DNA from: Myxococcales bacterium
GTDB taxonomy: Bacteria; Myxococcota_A; Polyangia; Haliangiales; Haliangiaceae
Assembly (NCBI GenBank): GCA_016716835.1
Contig: JADJUW010000002.1
Coordinates: forward strand, 310,001-374,000
DNA: 64,000 nt
Direction: 5' to 3'
Shown one piece after another: positions 26,207-34,842 of the stretch. Position 1 is the stretch's first letter, and each line of letters starts with the position of its first letter. Made by a program: the position numbers and the translations under genes. Under the pieces are notes generated by a model that saw nothing but the letters and a program-made list of their open reading frames with translations, searched no databases and was not told the origin of the DNA.

Positions 26207-26706
26207 GCGGCCGTGACCTTGGCAAACAGCACCACCTGGTTCTTGCCGAAGCGTTTGGCGCATTTGGGACACGTCGCGTAGAAGTAGTAGATCTTTTCAA
26301 GCGTCTCGCCCTTGGCGGCGACGAAGGTGCGCATCTCGGCGTTCCATTTGCCGATCTGGCTAAACGGACCGTCGAAGACCTTTGTGATAAAGGTTCCTGA
26401 CAGCTCGGCCATCGACGCGCCGGGCACGTCGCGGTCGGTCGCAAAATATACGTCGGCACCCCATAGCGAAACCTCGTCGGTGAGCCAGATGGGCTCCTCG
26501 GGGTAAGCGGCCGCACGTTCGATGGCTGCCTGGCTGCGCGTCATCACCGCGCCATAGTTGAGCGGGATATGAAACAGCGACCGTACGTGGTCCTTGAGAA
26601 AGCGCTTGTGTTGCCACTCATGGCGCTGGCCATCCCAGCGCGCCACGTTGAGCCGCGCGCAGCAACCGGTTTCCGAGTTGTCGTACTTTGTTTCAGCGAG
26701 CTTCAA
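26203..26706 (-). CDS. Conserved hypothetical protein with CPKC motif
   Basis: This protein of about 167 residues is read from a TTG start that overlaps the TGA of the upstream gene (TTGA), with GGAAAGGAAC as ribosome site. The overlap and the upstream gene suggest translational coupling. The sequence has a CC pair early (ETGCCARLNVARW), a central Trp/Asp-rich region (PIWLTDEVSLWGADVYFATD), and a late ATCPKCAKRFGKNQ that could bind a metal or form a redox pair. I recognise the pattern from small conserved proteins often annotated merely as hydrolases and do not assign a function. Its partner is the DUF302 protein. Confidence 0.7.
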   Translation of the reverse strand: MKLAETKYDNSETGCCARLNVARWDGQRHEWQHKRFLKDHVRSLFHIPLNYGAVMTRSQAAIERAAAYPEEPIWLTDEVSLWGADVYFATDRDVPGASMAELSGTFITKVFDGPFSQIGKWNAEMRTFVAAKGETLEKIYYFYATCPKCAKRFGKNQVVLFAKVTAA

Positions 26707-27155
26707 GGGGTTCCTTTCCGCGAGTCGTCGGCTAAGGGCACCGGCGTCGCCATCGCGGCCAAGACGCGGTCGAGCCGCTCGCCGACGTCGCGCGCGACCT
26801 CGGTGAGTGCTGGCACTTGGCCGCCCGCGCCGAGCGTTTGGACCGGGTCGATCGCGCCCACCATGGTCTTGCCGGCATCGGTTTCGAAGAGCACGACATT
26901 GCACGGCAGCAGCACCCCGACGTGGAGGTCGTGCATCAAGGCGCCGTGTGCCAGCTTGGGATTGCACGCGCCAAAGATGCGGTAGCGACGAAAGTCGACG
27001 CCGATCTTGGTCTTGAGCGTCGCCTGCATATCGATTTCGGTGATGATGCCAAAGCCTTCGGCCTTGAGTGCCTCGGGGAGCCGCGCCAGCGCGGCCTCAA
27101 ACGTCAACGCCAGCTGCTTCCAGTGGCCATGGGCAAATTCTCGAGGTGCGGTCAT
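26703..27155 (-). CDS. DUF302-family protein
   Basis: This DUF302 protein of 150 residues reads FAHGHWKQLALTFEAALARL, LKAEGFGIITEIDMQATLKT, YRIFGACNPKLAHGALMHDL, then VGVLLPCNVVLFETD. The order and the CNP and PC motifs are diagnostic for the family, which forms dimers of unknown function and often accompanies stress or sulfur proteins. ATG 27155 has an ideal AAGGAG. The stop overlaps the start of the next gene. Bases 27176-27333 upstream hold a MITE-like element that may have replaced or modified the promoter. Confidence 0.9.
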   Translation of the reverse strand: MTAPREFAHGHWKQLALTFEAALARLPEALKAEGFGIITEIDMQATLKTKIGVDFRRYRIFGACNPKLAHGALMHDLHVGVLLPCNVVLFETDAGKTMVGAIDPVQTLGAGGQVPALTEVARDVGERLDRVLAAMATPVPLADDSRKGTP

Positions 27156-27175
27156 GTGATGTCTCCTTGGGGTTA

Positions 27176-27333
27176 GTGCCGTGTCCCAGATAACATGAGC
27201 CACCCTGCTAGGTCTGACGCCCGATGCCTGCGTTGCTCGTCGGTCGTTTGGAACCACCAAACTCCACTCCTCGCGCCTTGGCCTCGGACGTCATCCCGGT
27301 GCAGCCTGGCTCATAACATCTGGGACACGGCAC
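27176..27333. mobile_element. MITE-like element with 26-bp terminal inverted repeats
   Basis: The left end GTGCCGTGTCCCAGATAACA, continuing to TGAGCC (27176-27201), is an inverted copy of the right end (27308-27333) with three adjacent mismatches. TA dinucleotides flank both ends (27174-27175 and 27334-27335), as expected from a TA target-site duplication of IS630/Tc1-type transposition. The 158-bp element carries no gene and sits between the divergent DUF302 and antiporter genes. A decayed partial copy of its right part lies at 37738-37785. The family assignment is inferred from TIR and TA structure. Confidence 0.6.
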
Positions 27334-27440
27334 TAGGCCCAATTGGGCGCCATTTTGGGCGGCGGCACAAGCCGCGCGGACGCGACAAGTTACCGCGCCT
27401 GACTCGTCCGCCCGCGGCGCGCGTGTTAGCGTGGGGCGCC

Positions 27441-29516
27441 ATGGACGCGCATGCCTTCCTCGTGGCGCTGACTATCGTGCTCGGCGTTGCCGCCGTGACC
27501 ACGGTGGTCTTTCAGCGGCTGGGGCAGCCGGTCGTGCTCGGTTATATTTTGGCGGGGCTCATCATTGGGCCAAACGTGCCGATTCCGCTGGTGGCGGACC
27601 CACAGATCATTCGCACGCTCTCGGAACTCGGCATGATCTTGCTGATGTTTTCGGTGGGCCTCGAATTAAACCTCGGCAAGCTGCTGCGCCTGGGGCCCAC
27701 GGCCGGCCTCATCGCGCTGCTCGAAACCAGCCTGATGGTGTGGCTGGGCTTTATCGTCGGCCAACTGTTCGGGTGGTCGACCGTAGAAAGCCTGTTTGCC
27801 GGCGCCATCATCGCGATTTCCAGCACAACGATCGTGGCCAAGGCCTTTGATGAGCAGAAGATCGCCGGGCCGCTGCGCGAGCTGGTGGTCGGCGTCATCA
27901 TCGTCGAAGACCTTATCGCCATCGTGCTGATGACCACGCTCACCGCGATTGCGGTGGGCTCGGGGCTGTCGGCGTCGCAGATGGCGCTCACCACGGGCAA
28001 GCTGGTGCTGTTTTTGGTTGGGCTGGTCGCGGTGGGCATGATGCTCGTGCCGCGCACCGTGCGGGCGATTAATCGCCTCGGTCGCCCCGAAACCACCTTG
28101 GTCGCGAGCATTGGCTTTTGCTTTGGCGTCGCGCTGCTGGCGCACAAGTTTGGTTATTCGGTCGCCTTGGGCGCGTTCATCGCCGGTTCGCTGATTGCGG
28201 AGTCAGGTGAGGCGCACCAGATCGAGGTGCTGGTGCAGCCCGTGCGCGACATGTTCGCCGCCATCTTTTTTGTCTCCGTTGGCGTCATGATCGACCCAGC
28301 GCTCATCGCGCAGCATTGGCTCGTGGTGGCCGTGCTGACGCTGGTGGTGATTGGCGGCAAGATCGTCGGCGTGACCATGGGCGCGTTTATTACTGGCAAC
28401 AGCGTGCGCACCTCGGTGCAGGCCGGCATGAGCCTGGCGCAGATCGGCGAATTTTCGTTTATCATCGCCGGGCTGGGCCTGACGCTCGGCGCCACCGGCA
28501 GCTTCATGTATCCCGTGGCGGTGGCGGTGTCCGCCATCACCACGCTTACGACGCCGTGGCTGATCAAGGCCTCGGGGCCGTTCGCAAATTTTGTCGATCG
28601 CAAGCTGCCGCGCGCGCTGCAAACCTTTGTGTCGCTGTATGGCAGCTGGGTCGAGCAACTGCGCAGCCGACCCAAAGAGCCTACCCGTGGCTCAGAGATT
28701 CGCCGCCTAGTGCTCCTGCTTGCAATTGACCTCGCGTTGCTCGCAGCCATCGCGATCGGCACCATCGAGGGTGAAGATGCGATCGCACGCTTGGTTGGCA
28801 ATCAATTCGGGCTCTCAGCGTCGGCGACGAAGATTGCCGTCGTCAGCATATCGCTAGCCCTGGCATTGCCGCTCGGCGCCGGATTGGCGCGCGTGGCGTC
28901 GCGGCTTGGCATTTTGTTGTCGGAGACGGTCTTGCCGGTTGCTGCGGCGGGGCAGGCCGACTTGGCAGCGGCACCACGCCGCGCGCTGCTGATGACCTTG
29001 CAACTGGCCATCGTGCTCCTTACCGGCCTGCCGCTCCTGGCGGTGACGCAGCCATTCTTGGGTGGCTTTTATGGCCCGCTGTTGTTTGCCCTTTTGCTGA
29101 TTGGCCTCGGCATCGCCTTTTGGCGCGGCGCGGCCAATCTTCACGGGCACGTGCGCGCGGGCTCGGAAATGATCGTCGAGGCGATCATGATGCAGGCACG
29201 TCGCGGTGGCGTCGTGGCGCGGGCAGCAACGGACGCCGGCGCTAGCGACGATGACTTGGACGAGGTGCACCGCCTGTTGCCGGGCATTGGCGAGCCAGTA
29301 TCGTTTCAACTCGGTGAGGACAGCCCGGCGATTGGGCAGACCCTGGCTGCGCTTAACCTGCGCGGCATTACCGGCGCCACCGTGTTGGCGATTACGCGCG
29401 GCGAGCAAGGCCTGATCGCGTCGACGGCCAAAGAAGTGTTGCGACCTGGCGACGTGCTGGCGCTTGCAGGCAGCCACGACGCCATCGACGCGGCCAAGGC
29501 CATGCTGTCGCCGTAA
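27441..29516 (+). CDS. CPA2-family cation/proton antiporter (Kef-type) with RCK-C domain
   Basis: This membrane protein has 691 residues. Residues about 5-380 are the Na+/H+ exchanger-like region: LVALTIVLGVAAVTTVVFQ, then VVLGYILAGLIIGPNVP and LSELGMILLMFSVGLELNL, with about 12 TM segments. Further hydrophobic segments follow, and the last 70 residues form a TrkA-C/RCK-C domain (LRGITGATVLAITRGEQGL, RPGDVLALAGSHDAI). The NAD-binding TrkA-N part of YbaL/KefB is absent. ATG 27441 is chosen because the longer upstream frame crosses the MITE. The likely role is K+/H+ exchange and pH or ion balance in the inner membrane. Confidence 0.88.
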   Translation: MDAHAFLVALTIVLGVAAVTTVVFQRLGQPVVLGYILAGLIIGPNVPIPLVADPQIIRTLSELGMILLMFSVGLELNLGKLLRLGPTAGLIALLETSLMVWLGFIVGQLFGWSTVESLFAGAIIAISSTTIVAKAFDEQKIAGPLRELVVGVIIVEDLIAIVLMTTLTAIAVGSGLSASQMALTTGKLVLFLVGLVAVGMMLVPRTVRAINRLGRPETTLVASIGFCFGVALLAHKFGYSVALGAFIAGSLIAESGEAHQIEVLVQPVRDMFAAIFFVSVGVMIDPALIAQHWLVVAVLTLVVIGGKIVGVTMGAFITGNSVRTSVQAGMSLAQIGEFSFIIAGLGLTLGATGSFMYPVAVAVSAITTLTTPWLIKASGPFANFVDRKLPRALQTFVSLYGSWVEQLRSRPKEPTRGSEIRRLVLLLAIDLALLAAIAIGTIEGEDAIARLVGNQFGLSASATKIAVVSISLALALPLGAGLARVASRLGILLSETVLPVAAAGQADLAAAPRRALLMTLQLAIVLLTGLPLLAVTQPFLGGFYGPLLFALLLIGLGIAFWRGAANLHGHVRAGSEMIVEAIMMQARRGGVVARAATDAGASDDDLDEVHRLLPGIGEPVSFQLGEDSPAIGQTLAALNLRGITGATVLAITRGEQGLIASTAKEVLRPGDVLALAGSHDAIDAAKAMLSP

Positions 29517-29589
29517 AACGCCGTGATCCGCTTGCGTCGCCTGACAAACCCACTAAGGTTGCCGCCGTACCGCATACAAAGGAAATCAT

Positions 29590-29790
29590 ATGAGCGTAGC
29601 AAAAATCGTCGAAATCACTTCATCCTCCAAGGTCAGCTTTGAAGACGCGATCGCCAAGGGCATCGCCCGCGCCAACAAGACCATCAAAAATATCAAGGGC
29701 GCCTGGGTACAAGACCAAAAGGTCGACATTGAGAAGGGCAAGGTCACGGCCTATCGCGTGTCGCTAAAGCTCACGTTTGTGCTCGACTGA
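29590..29790 (+). CDS. Dodecin (flavin-storage protein)
   Basis: This 66-residue protein reads KIVEITSSSKVSFEDAIAKG and ends with KVTAYRVSLKLTFVLD, the complete length and order of dodecin. Dodecamers of the family bind flavins and protect the cell from free-flavin photochemistry. The conserved Trp that stacks on the flavin ring is in KGAWVQDQKVDIE. AAAGGAAA precedes the ATG. It is followed by a hairpin at 29800-29828. Confidence 0.93.
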   Translation: MSVAKIVEITSSSKVSFEDAIAKGIARANKTIKNIKGAWVQDQKVDIEKGKVTAYRVSLKLTFVLD

Positions 29791-29799
29791 TGCGCCAGG

Positions 29800-29828
29800 G
29801 TGGCACGCGACTTTTGTTGCGGTGCCAC
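29800..29828 (+). terminator. Hairpin after dodecin, possible terminator
   Basis: GTGGCAC (29800-29806) pairs with GTGCCAC (29822-29828) across a loop containing TTTTG, and additional pairing of GCGAC with GTTGC is possible. It lies 9 bases after the dodecin stop. There is no downstream T run, so it may be a weak terminator or an mRNA 3' stabilising hairpin. Confidence 0.4.
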
Positions 29829-29873
29829 AACATAAGAAATAGATAAGAACGCTAGCGCGGTAGCGTTGGGGAC

Positions 29874-30218
29874 ATGTCCAATCGCATAAATGGTCCCACG
29901 CTCATGCGTAGCCTTGCCTCACTTGCGCTGGTCGCTTTGGCGGCGTGTGGCGGCAATCAACCCACCGGCGCGACGTGTCCCACCGATAGCACGCTGACGT
30001 ATGACAACTTCGGCAAGCAGTTCATGACTGACTACTGTACTGAATGCCACAGCAACTACGGCACGGTCACCGGCATCCGCAAAGACCTGGTGGGCATCGA
30101 CGAGACCAGCGCCGCTGGGCCCGATGCAACGAACACCAGCATGCCGCCCAGCGCTCCCTATCCTACGGCGGCCGAGCGCATGCTGCTTGGTGAGTGGATC
30201 GCCTGCGACGCACCGTAA
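29874..30218 (+). CDS. Small cytochrome c-like lipoprotein
   Basis: This 114-residue lipoprotein has a signal ending LALVALAACGGNQ. The mature part is CTECHSNYG, a class I cytochrome c haem-binding CxxCH, with a possible distal Met in NTSMPPSAP, and PTAAERMLLGEWIACDAP as the closing helix. The single CxxCH motif and short length suggest a small monohaem electron carrier attached to a membrane, as seen in many myxobacteria. The partner enzyme is not evident from the neighbours. The start is ATG 29874; the second ATG (29904) would also retain the lipobox. Confidence 0.8.
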   Translation: MSNRINGPTLMRSLASLALVALAACGGNQPTGATCPTDSTLTYDNFGKQFMTDYCTECHSNYGTVTGIRKDLVGIDETSAAGPDATNTSMPPSAPYPTAAERMLLGEWIACDAP

Positions 30219-30244
30219 GGCCAGCTACGCGCCTTCGCGCGGGT

Positions 30245-32662
30245 TCACGCGCCGTACGGAATCCAGATGTTCTTGATCTGACTGGCGTGGCGCAAGAATT
30301 CTTCTCCTTCGCCGTGCGCGGCGTCGAGCCAGTTGCGGTGCTTGCCAAGCGAGACCCAGGTGCGCTTGAGGTTGTCGGTGGCGAGTAGCTCGACCTCTTT
30401 GCTGCCAGCGGCGCTGCCGAAGTACCACAGGCCGTCGACGTCGTCGTGCTTGGCGAGCTCGCGGGTGAGTTCGTCTTTGTGGCCGGTGACAATATTGACG
30501 GTGCCTGGCGGGACATCGGACGTGTCGAGCAATTGATAGAAGTCGGTCGCGGCGAGCGGCGAGGTGCTCGATGGCACCACCACGACGCAATTTCCCATGG
30601 CGAGCGCTGGCATGACGGTAGAGACAAAGGCGAGCAGCGGCGATTCATCGGGGCAGACGATGCCCATCACGCCAAGCCGCTCCGGCATGGCGAGCGTGAC
30701 GTTGCGCGACGTAGTGTGGTGCACATGGCCGTCGTATTTATCGGCCCAAGCGGCGTAGGTGTAAATGCGGCCAATCGCGGCATCGACTTCGCGCCGCGCG
30801 GCGAGCGGGCCGACGTTTAGCATTTGGGTCAGGCGGTCGGCAAACTCGGTAGCGCGCGCCGCCAGGTTTTCGGCGAGGTAATAGAGCACCTGCGCGCGCG
30901 CGTGGCCGGTCATGCCGCCCCAAGCGGTGCCGGAATGCGCGGCCTCAACCGCATTGCGGATGTCTTTGCGATTGCCTTGCGGCGCCTCGCCGATGACATT
31001 GCCGTGGCCGTCTTTAACCAGCAGGCTGTGGCCGCCATCGGGGCGGGCTTGCTTGCCGCCGATGTAGAGTTTTGGCGTGCGGTCGATGCCGGGCAACGCG
31101 CCGTTGGTCGCGGCGGCCGCGCCGGGCGACGTTGGCGTGGCCAAGGTCGCGGGCAAGCGCTCAAGCGGCGGCGGCGCGTCGGCGAACGTAGCGTCGATCT
31201 TGGGCTTGACGTATTCGTAAAGGCCTTCCTTGCCGCCTTCGCGGCCAAAGCCCGATTCGCGATAGCCGCCAAAGCCAGCGGCGGCGTCAAACACGTTGGT
31301 GCAGTTGACCCACGCGGTGCCGGCCTTGATCTGCGGCGCGATATCGAGCGCGAGGTTGATGTTCTCGGTCCAGATGCTGCAGGCGAGACCAAAGCGCGTG
31401 TTGTTGGCGAGCTTGACGGCTTCCTGATGGGTGCGAAAGCTCATCGCGACGAGCACCGGGCCAAAGATTTCTTCCTGCGCAATGATCGAGGAGGGCGCGA
31501 CGTCGGTGAACATGGTCGGAGGATAGAAGTACCCGTCCGTTGGGCAGCTCCACGACGGCTGGTGCATCGTATTGCCCTCGGCGACGCCTTGCTTGACCAA
31601 GTCGTCGATGGTTTTGAGTTGCACCGCGGCGACAATGGCGCCGACGTCGATTGATTTATCGAGCGCGTTGCCAACTCGCAGCGTCTCCATGCGGGCGCGA
31701 ATCTTGGCGTAGAGCTTCTCGGCGACGCTTTCTTGCACCAGCAGGCGCGAGCCAGCGCAACAAACCTGGCCCTGGTTAAACCAGATCGCGTCGACCACGC
31801 CTTCGACCACGCTGTCGAGGTCGGCGTCTTCAAACACGATGAACGGCGACTTGCCGCCGAGCTCAAGCGAAATCTTTTTGCCGGTGCCGGCAGTGGCGCG
31901 GCGGATGATTTTTCCGACCTCGGTCGATCCGGTAAACGCGATCTTGGCGACTTTGGGGTGGTCGACGAGCGCGGCGCCAGTGCCGCCATGACCGGTGACC
32001 ACATTGACCACGCCAGCCGGAAGCCCAACTTGTTGGCAGATATCGGCGAAGAGCAGCGCGGTGAGCGAGGTGAACTCGGCGGGCTTGAGCACCACGGTGT
32101 TGCCCATCGCAAGCGCCGGCGCGATCTTCCACGACAGCATGAGCAGCGGAAAGTTCCACGGAATAATCTGGCCAATGACGCCGAGCTCTTTGTAGTCAGG
32201 CAGCTCTTTGTCGCGCAGCTGCGCCCAGCCGGCGTGGTGATAAAAGTGGCGCGCAACGAGCGGAATGTCGATGTCGCGGGTTTCGCGGATGGGCTTGCCG
32301 TTGTCGAGCGATTCGAGCACGGCGAACAAACGCGCGTGTTTTTGGATTTGTCGCGCCAGCGCATAGAGATAGCGCGCGCGACCGTGGCCGCCGAGCGCGG
32401 TCCACGCGGCGAGCGCGCCGTCGGCCGCCTTCACCGCGGCATCGACATCGCCCGCATCGGCTTCGGCGATTTGCGCCAACACGCCCTTGGTTGAAGGGTT
32501 GATGCTGTCGAAGTAACCGCCAGCCTTTGGCGCCTGCCACGCGCCGTTAATGAACAAGCCAAACTTGTTTTGCTTGTCGGCGAGAAACGCGAGCGCTTCT
32601 TTGGGGCTTTCGGGGGCGGGGCCGTAGCTCATGGTTTGGAAGATTTCCTTGATGGTCGTCAT
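30245..32662 (-). CDS. Two-domain aldehyde dehydrogenase (ALDH16-like)
   Basis: The protein of 805 residues contains two ALDH folds. The first (about 25-485) is complete, with VVLKPAEFTSLTAL for cofactor, ELGGKSPFIVFEDADLD with the general-base Glu, and the catalytic Cys in FNQGQVCCAGSRLLV. The second (about 520-800) retains the NAD-binding half (PERLGVMGIVCPDESPLLAF) but lacks a recognisable catalytic Cys segment and is shortened. The layout recalls ALDH16, where one domain is degenerate. The downstream position after deoC suggests oxidation of the acetaldehyde released by DeoC. ATG 32662 excludes an Arg-rich leader. The second domain may serve structure or substrate channelling. Confidence 0.88.
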   Translation of the reverse strand: MTTIKEIFQTMSYGPAPESPKEALAFLADKQNKFGLFINGAWQAPKAGGYFDSINPSTKGVLAQIAEADAGDVDAAVKAADGALAAWTALGGHGRARYLYALARQIQKHARLFAVLESLDNGKPIRETRDIDIPLVARHFYHHAGWAQLRDKELPDYKELGVIGQIIPWNFPLLMLSWKIAPALAMGNTVVLKPAEFTSLTALLFADICQQVGLPAGVVNVVTGHGGTGAALVDHPKVAKIAFTGSTEVGKIIRRATAGTGKKISLELGGKSPFIVFEDADLDSVVEGVVDAIWFNQGQVCCAGSRLLVQESVAEKLYAKIRARMETLRVGNALDKSIDVGAIVAAVQLKTIDDLVKQGVAEGNTMHQPSWSCPTDGYFYPPTMFTDVAPSSIIAQEEIFGPVLVAMSFRTHQEAVKLANNTRFGLACSIWTENINLALDIAPQIKAGTAWVNCTNVFDAAAGFGGYRESGFGREGGKEGLYEYVKPKIDATFADAPPPLERLPATLATPTSPGAAAATNGALPGIDRTPKLYIGGKQARPDGGHSLLVKDGHGNVIGEAPQGNRKDIRNAVEAAHSGTAWGGMTGHARAQVLYYLAENLAARATEFADRLTQMLNVGPLAARREVDAAIGRIYTYAAWADKYDGHVHHTTSRNVTLAMPERLGVMGIVCPDESPLLAFVSTVMPALAMGNCVVVVPSSTSPLAATDFYQLLDTSDVPPGTVNIVTGHKDELTRELAKHDDVDGLWYFGSAAGSKEVELLATDNLKRTWVSLGKHRNWLDAAHGEGEEFLRHASQIKNIWIPYGA

Positions 32663-32676
32663 GGTGGTTTTGGTCC

Positions 32677-33654
32677 CTACGCCATCGGGTGGCGGAATGC
32701 GGCGGAGTAGCGGCCGGTGACGTGGTGTTCGAGTTGGCGCTCTATGTCGCCGAGCAAGCTGCTGGCGCCGAAGCGAAAGAGGTCTGGCGCAAGCCACGGC
32801 GCGCCAAGCTCTTCTTTCATTAAAATAAGCCACGCGATGGCATCTTTAGCCTTGGCAATGCCACCTGCGGGCTTAAAGCCAACCCTCAGGCCGGTGAGCT
32901 CGAGGTAGCGGCGAATCTCGCGCGTCATCACCAGGCTCACTGGCAGCGTGGCGTTGACGGGCTCCTTGCCGGTGCTGGTCTTGATAAAATCCGAGCCGGC
33001 CATCATCGCGACCATGCTCGCCTGCGCAACTTTGGTCAGCGTTGGGATCTCGCCGGTCGCCAAGATGGTCTTCATATGCGCGTCGCCGCAGGCCTTGCGG
33101 CAGGCGGCGATTTCGTCGTAGAGGCCTTTCCAATCGCTTTGCAGCACGAGCGCCCGGCTGACGACGATGTCGATTTCCTTGGCGCCGGCAGCGACCGACA
33201 TCTGAATTTCGTGCAGTTTTTCTGGCAGTGGAATTTGCCCGGCGGGAAAGCCCGTCGACACGGCGGCGATGGGGATGTTGGTGCCCGCGAGCGCCTCGGC
33301 GGCAAAGGGAATTAGGTTGTGATAGACGCACACCGCGCCGGTGGTAATGCCGGCGTCGGCCATGCCGAGCGCGGCGAGTAGATCCTGGCGCACTGGATTG
33401 CGCGCCTTGGCGCACAGCCGCATCACGTTGCCGCGGGTGTCATCACCGGCGAGCGTCGTGAGATCGATGCAGGTAATCGCCCGCAAAAGCCACGCCGCCT
33501 GCCAGTCTTTTTTGACCGAGCGCCGCGTGGTGAAGGTGCCGGCGCGTCGCTCCACGGCGCTGCGATTAATCGAGATGCCTTCGACGAGGGCGGCATCAAA
33601 CGGCATGCCGTCGTTGCGCGCGCCATGCGCGGGCGTAGCTGGAGTTGGCTTCAT
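32677..33654 (-). CDS. deoC: Deoxyribose-phosphate aldolase
   Basis: This 325-residue enzyme splits 2-deoxyribose-5-phosphate into glyceraldehyde-3-phosphate and acetaldehyde. The Schiff-base lysine is in SDFIKTSTGKEPVNATLP and the partner lysine in VGFKPAGGIAKA; both match the E. coli pair. The length, about 75 residues over the E. coli enzyme, comes from a longer N-terminus, as in larger eukaryotic-type members. GTG 33663 is an alternative start. It lies 14 bases upstream of the ALDH gene in the same direction, so the two likely form an operon for deoxynucleoside breakdown. Confidence 0.92.
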   Translation of the reverse strand: MKPTPATPAHGARNDGMPFDAALVEGISINRSAVERRAGTFTTRRSVKKDWQAAWLLRAITCIDLTTLAGDDTRGNVMRLCAKARNPVRQDLLAALGMADAGITTGAVCVYHNLIPFAAEALAGTNIPIAAVSTGFPAGQIPLPEKLHEIQMSVAAGAKEIDIVVSRALVLQSDWKGLYDEIAACRKACGDAHMKTILATGEIPTLTKVAQASMVAMMAGSDFIKTSTGKEPVNATLPVSLVMTREIRRYLELTGLRVGFKPAGGIAKAKDAIAWLILMKEELGAPWLAPDLFRFGASSLLGDIERQLEHHVTGRYSAAFRHPMA

Positions 33655-33846
33655 GGGCCCCACGTAACTACACGCTAAGGCGCGGGGCTGTCGAACAAAT
33701 TATAGGGGCGGGCGTGGCTACTGGAGTCGCCAATCGCGCCAGCCGGCTAGGGGCAGCAAACCTCGGGGGGCGTGGAATTGGTGCCGCCGCCAGCCCCGCC
33801 ACGGCCTAGCCTGCGTGGCATGTGACTTGCATAATTGGCCACTATC

Positions 33847-34314
33847 ATGAAAGCCTCGCCTGTCGCAGCGCTCCTCGCTCTTGGTTGCATGCTCGCCTCG
33901 GCATCTGCGCACGCTGGCGTGCAGCGCGGCGGGCCGAGCAAGCCAATCGTTACGCGCTCGCACCTAATATACACGCAGGGACATCGGCCTATCTTGATTC
34001 CAATCAAGCCCGTCGCCGCGAAACTCGGCACAACTAAGAAGCGCACCGCCAAGGTGACATATGGAGAACGTGCCGAGCGTGCGAAGGTGTCCTCAATATT
34101 TGCCGGTGCAGCAGGGTGGGCGGTTGGCATCTCGTATGCGCTTGGGCTCAGCCTCCACGCAATCTTCGGCGACGGAAAACTTGAACCGGCGTACAACATC
34201 ACCATGGTTACCGCGTTTGTGGTCTCGATCGCCGTTAAGCTGTTTATGGGCAAGAAAGCCAACGAGTTCGATCGCAAGGCCAACGCAGCCGGCGGAACTT
34301 CGCCATCGCCCTAA
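33847..34314 (+). CDS. Exported small membrane protein of unknown function
   Basis: The protein of 155 residues has a signal peptide (MKASPVAALLALGCMLASAS, cleaved near AHA-GVQ), a basic middle (GTTKKRTAKVTYGERAERAK) and two hydrophobic segments (about residues 82-100 and 115-133). It ends with charged KKANEFDRKANAAGG. ATG 33847 is preferred over an upstream TTG. No family is recognised. It stands divergent from deoC and upstream of the GNAT gene, separated by 53 bases. Confidence 0.65.
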   Translation: MKASPVAALLALGCMLASASAHAGVQRGGPSKPIVTRSHLIYTQGHRPILIPIKPVAAKLGTTKKRTAKVTYGERAERAKVSSIFAGAAGWAVGISYALGLSLHAIFGDGKLEPAYNITMVTAFVVSIAVKLFMGKKANEFDRKANAAGGTSPSP

Positions 34315-34367
34315 CTTTGTCGTATCGTCCTATTCGCAAATGCCGGCGGCAAGCCTAAGGTGCCCGG

Positions 34368-34829
34368 GTGATTCGCCTCGCGCCCATGACCGCGCCTGAA
34401 TTTGAGGCCTACGTCGACGCGAGTGCACGCGCCTTTGCAATAGAATCGCCGCGCTTGCGGCATTTGGCTGAGAAAGAGGCGTTGGCGGCATCATACGAGG
34501 AGCTGCGCGAACTCTTGCCGACGGGGATCGCAACCACGGGTCAGCTGCTCTGGAGCATTTTTGACAAGGATGCGCTGGTTGGCTACTTGCACCTTGGGGT
34601 CGATAAAAGTGACCCTGCCTCAATGTTTGTGTGGGATCTCGAAATCGCGGCCGCACATCGCCGCCGAGGCTATGCCCGTGCGGCGCTGACGCTGGCAATG
34701 GCGCACGTCAAAGGGCTTGGTATTCGCCGGCTTGGCCTCAATGTGTTTGCCGAGAACTCCGCGGCCATGGCGCTTTATACGTCGATGGGGTTTGGCGTCA
34801 CGCAGTCGCAAATGGCGCTTGAGCTATAA
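34368..34829 (+). CDS. GNAT-family N-acetyltransferase
   Basis: The protein has 153 residues. The acetyl-CoA motif is LEIAAAHRRRGYARAALTLA (RRxGxA type), followed by LGLNVFAENSAAMALYTSMG, the family's second signature, and GFGVTQSQMALEL at the end. Start is GTG 34368 (VIRLAPMTAPEFEAYVD), with no strong ribosome site. The substrate is unknown. The stop is 13 bases before the CLC antiporter gene, so co-transcription is likely. Confidence 0.9.
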   Translation: MIRLAPMTAPEFEAYVDASARAFAIESPRLRHLAEKEALAASYEELRELLPTGIATTGQLLWSIFDKDALVGYLHLGVDKSDPASMFVWDLEIAAAHRRRGYARAALTLAMAHVKGLGIRRLGLNVFAENSAAMALYTSMGFGVTQSQMALEL

Positions 34830-34842
34830 GTTTGCCAACGCC

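Noticed and set aside
34315..34367. Fluoride riboswitch upstream of the GNAT/CLC genes
   Set aside because: I found no conserved fluoride motif or expected pseudoknot sequence.
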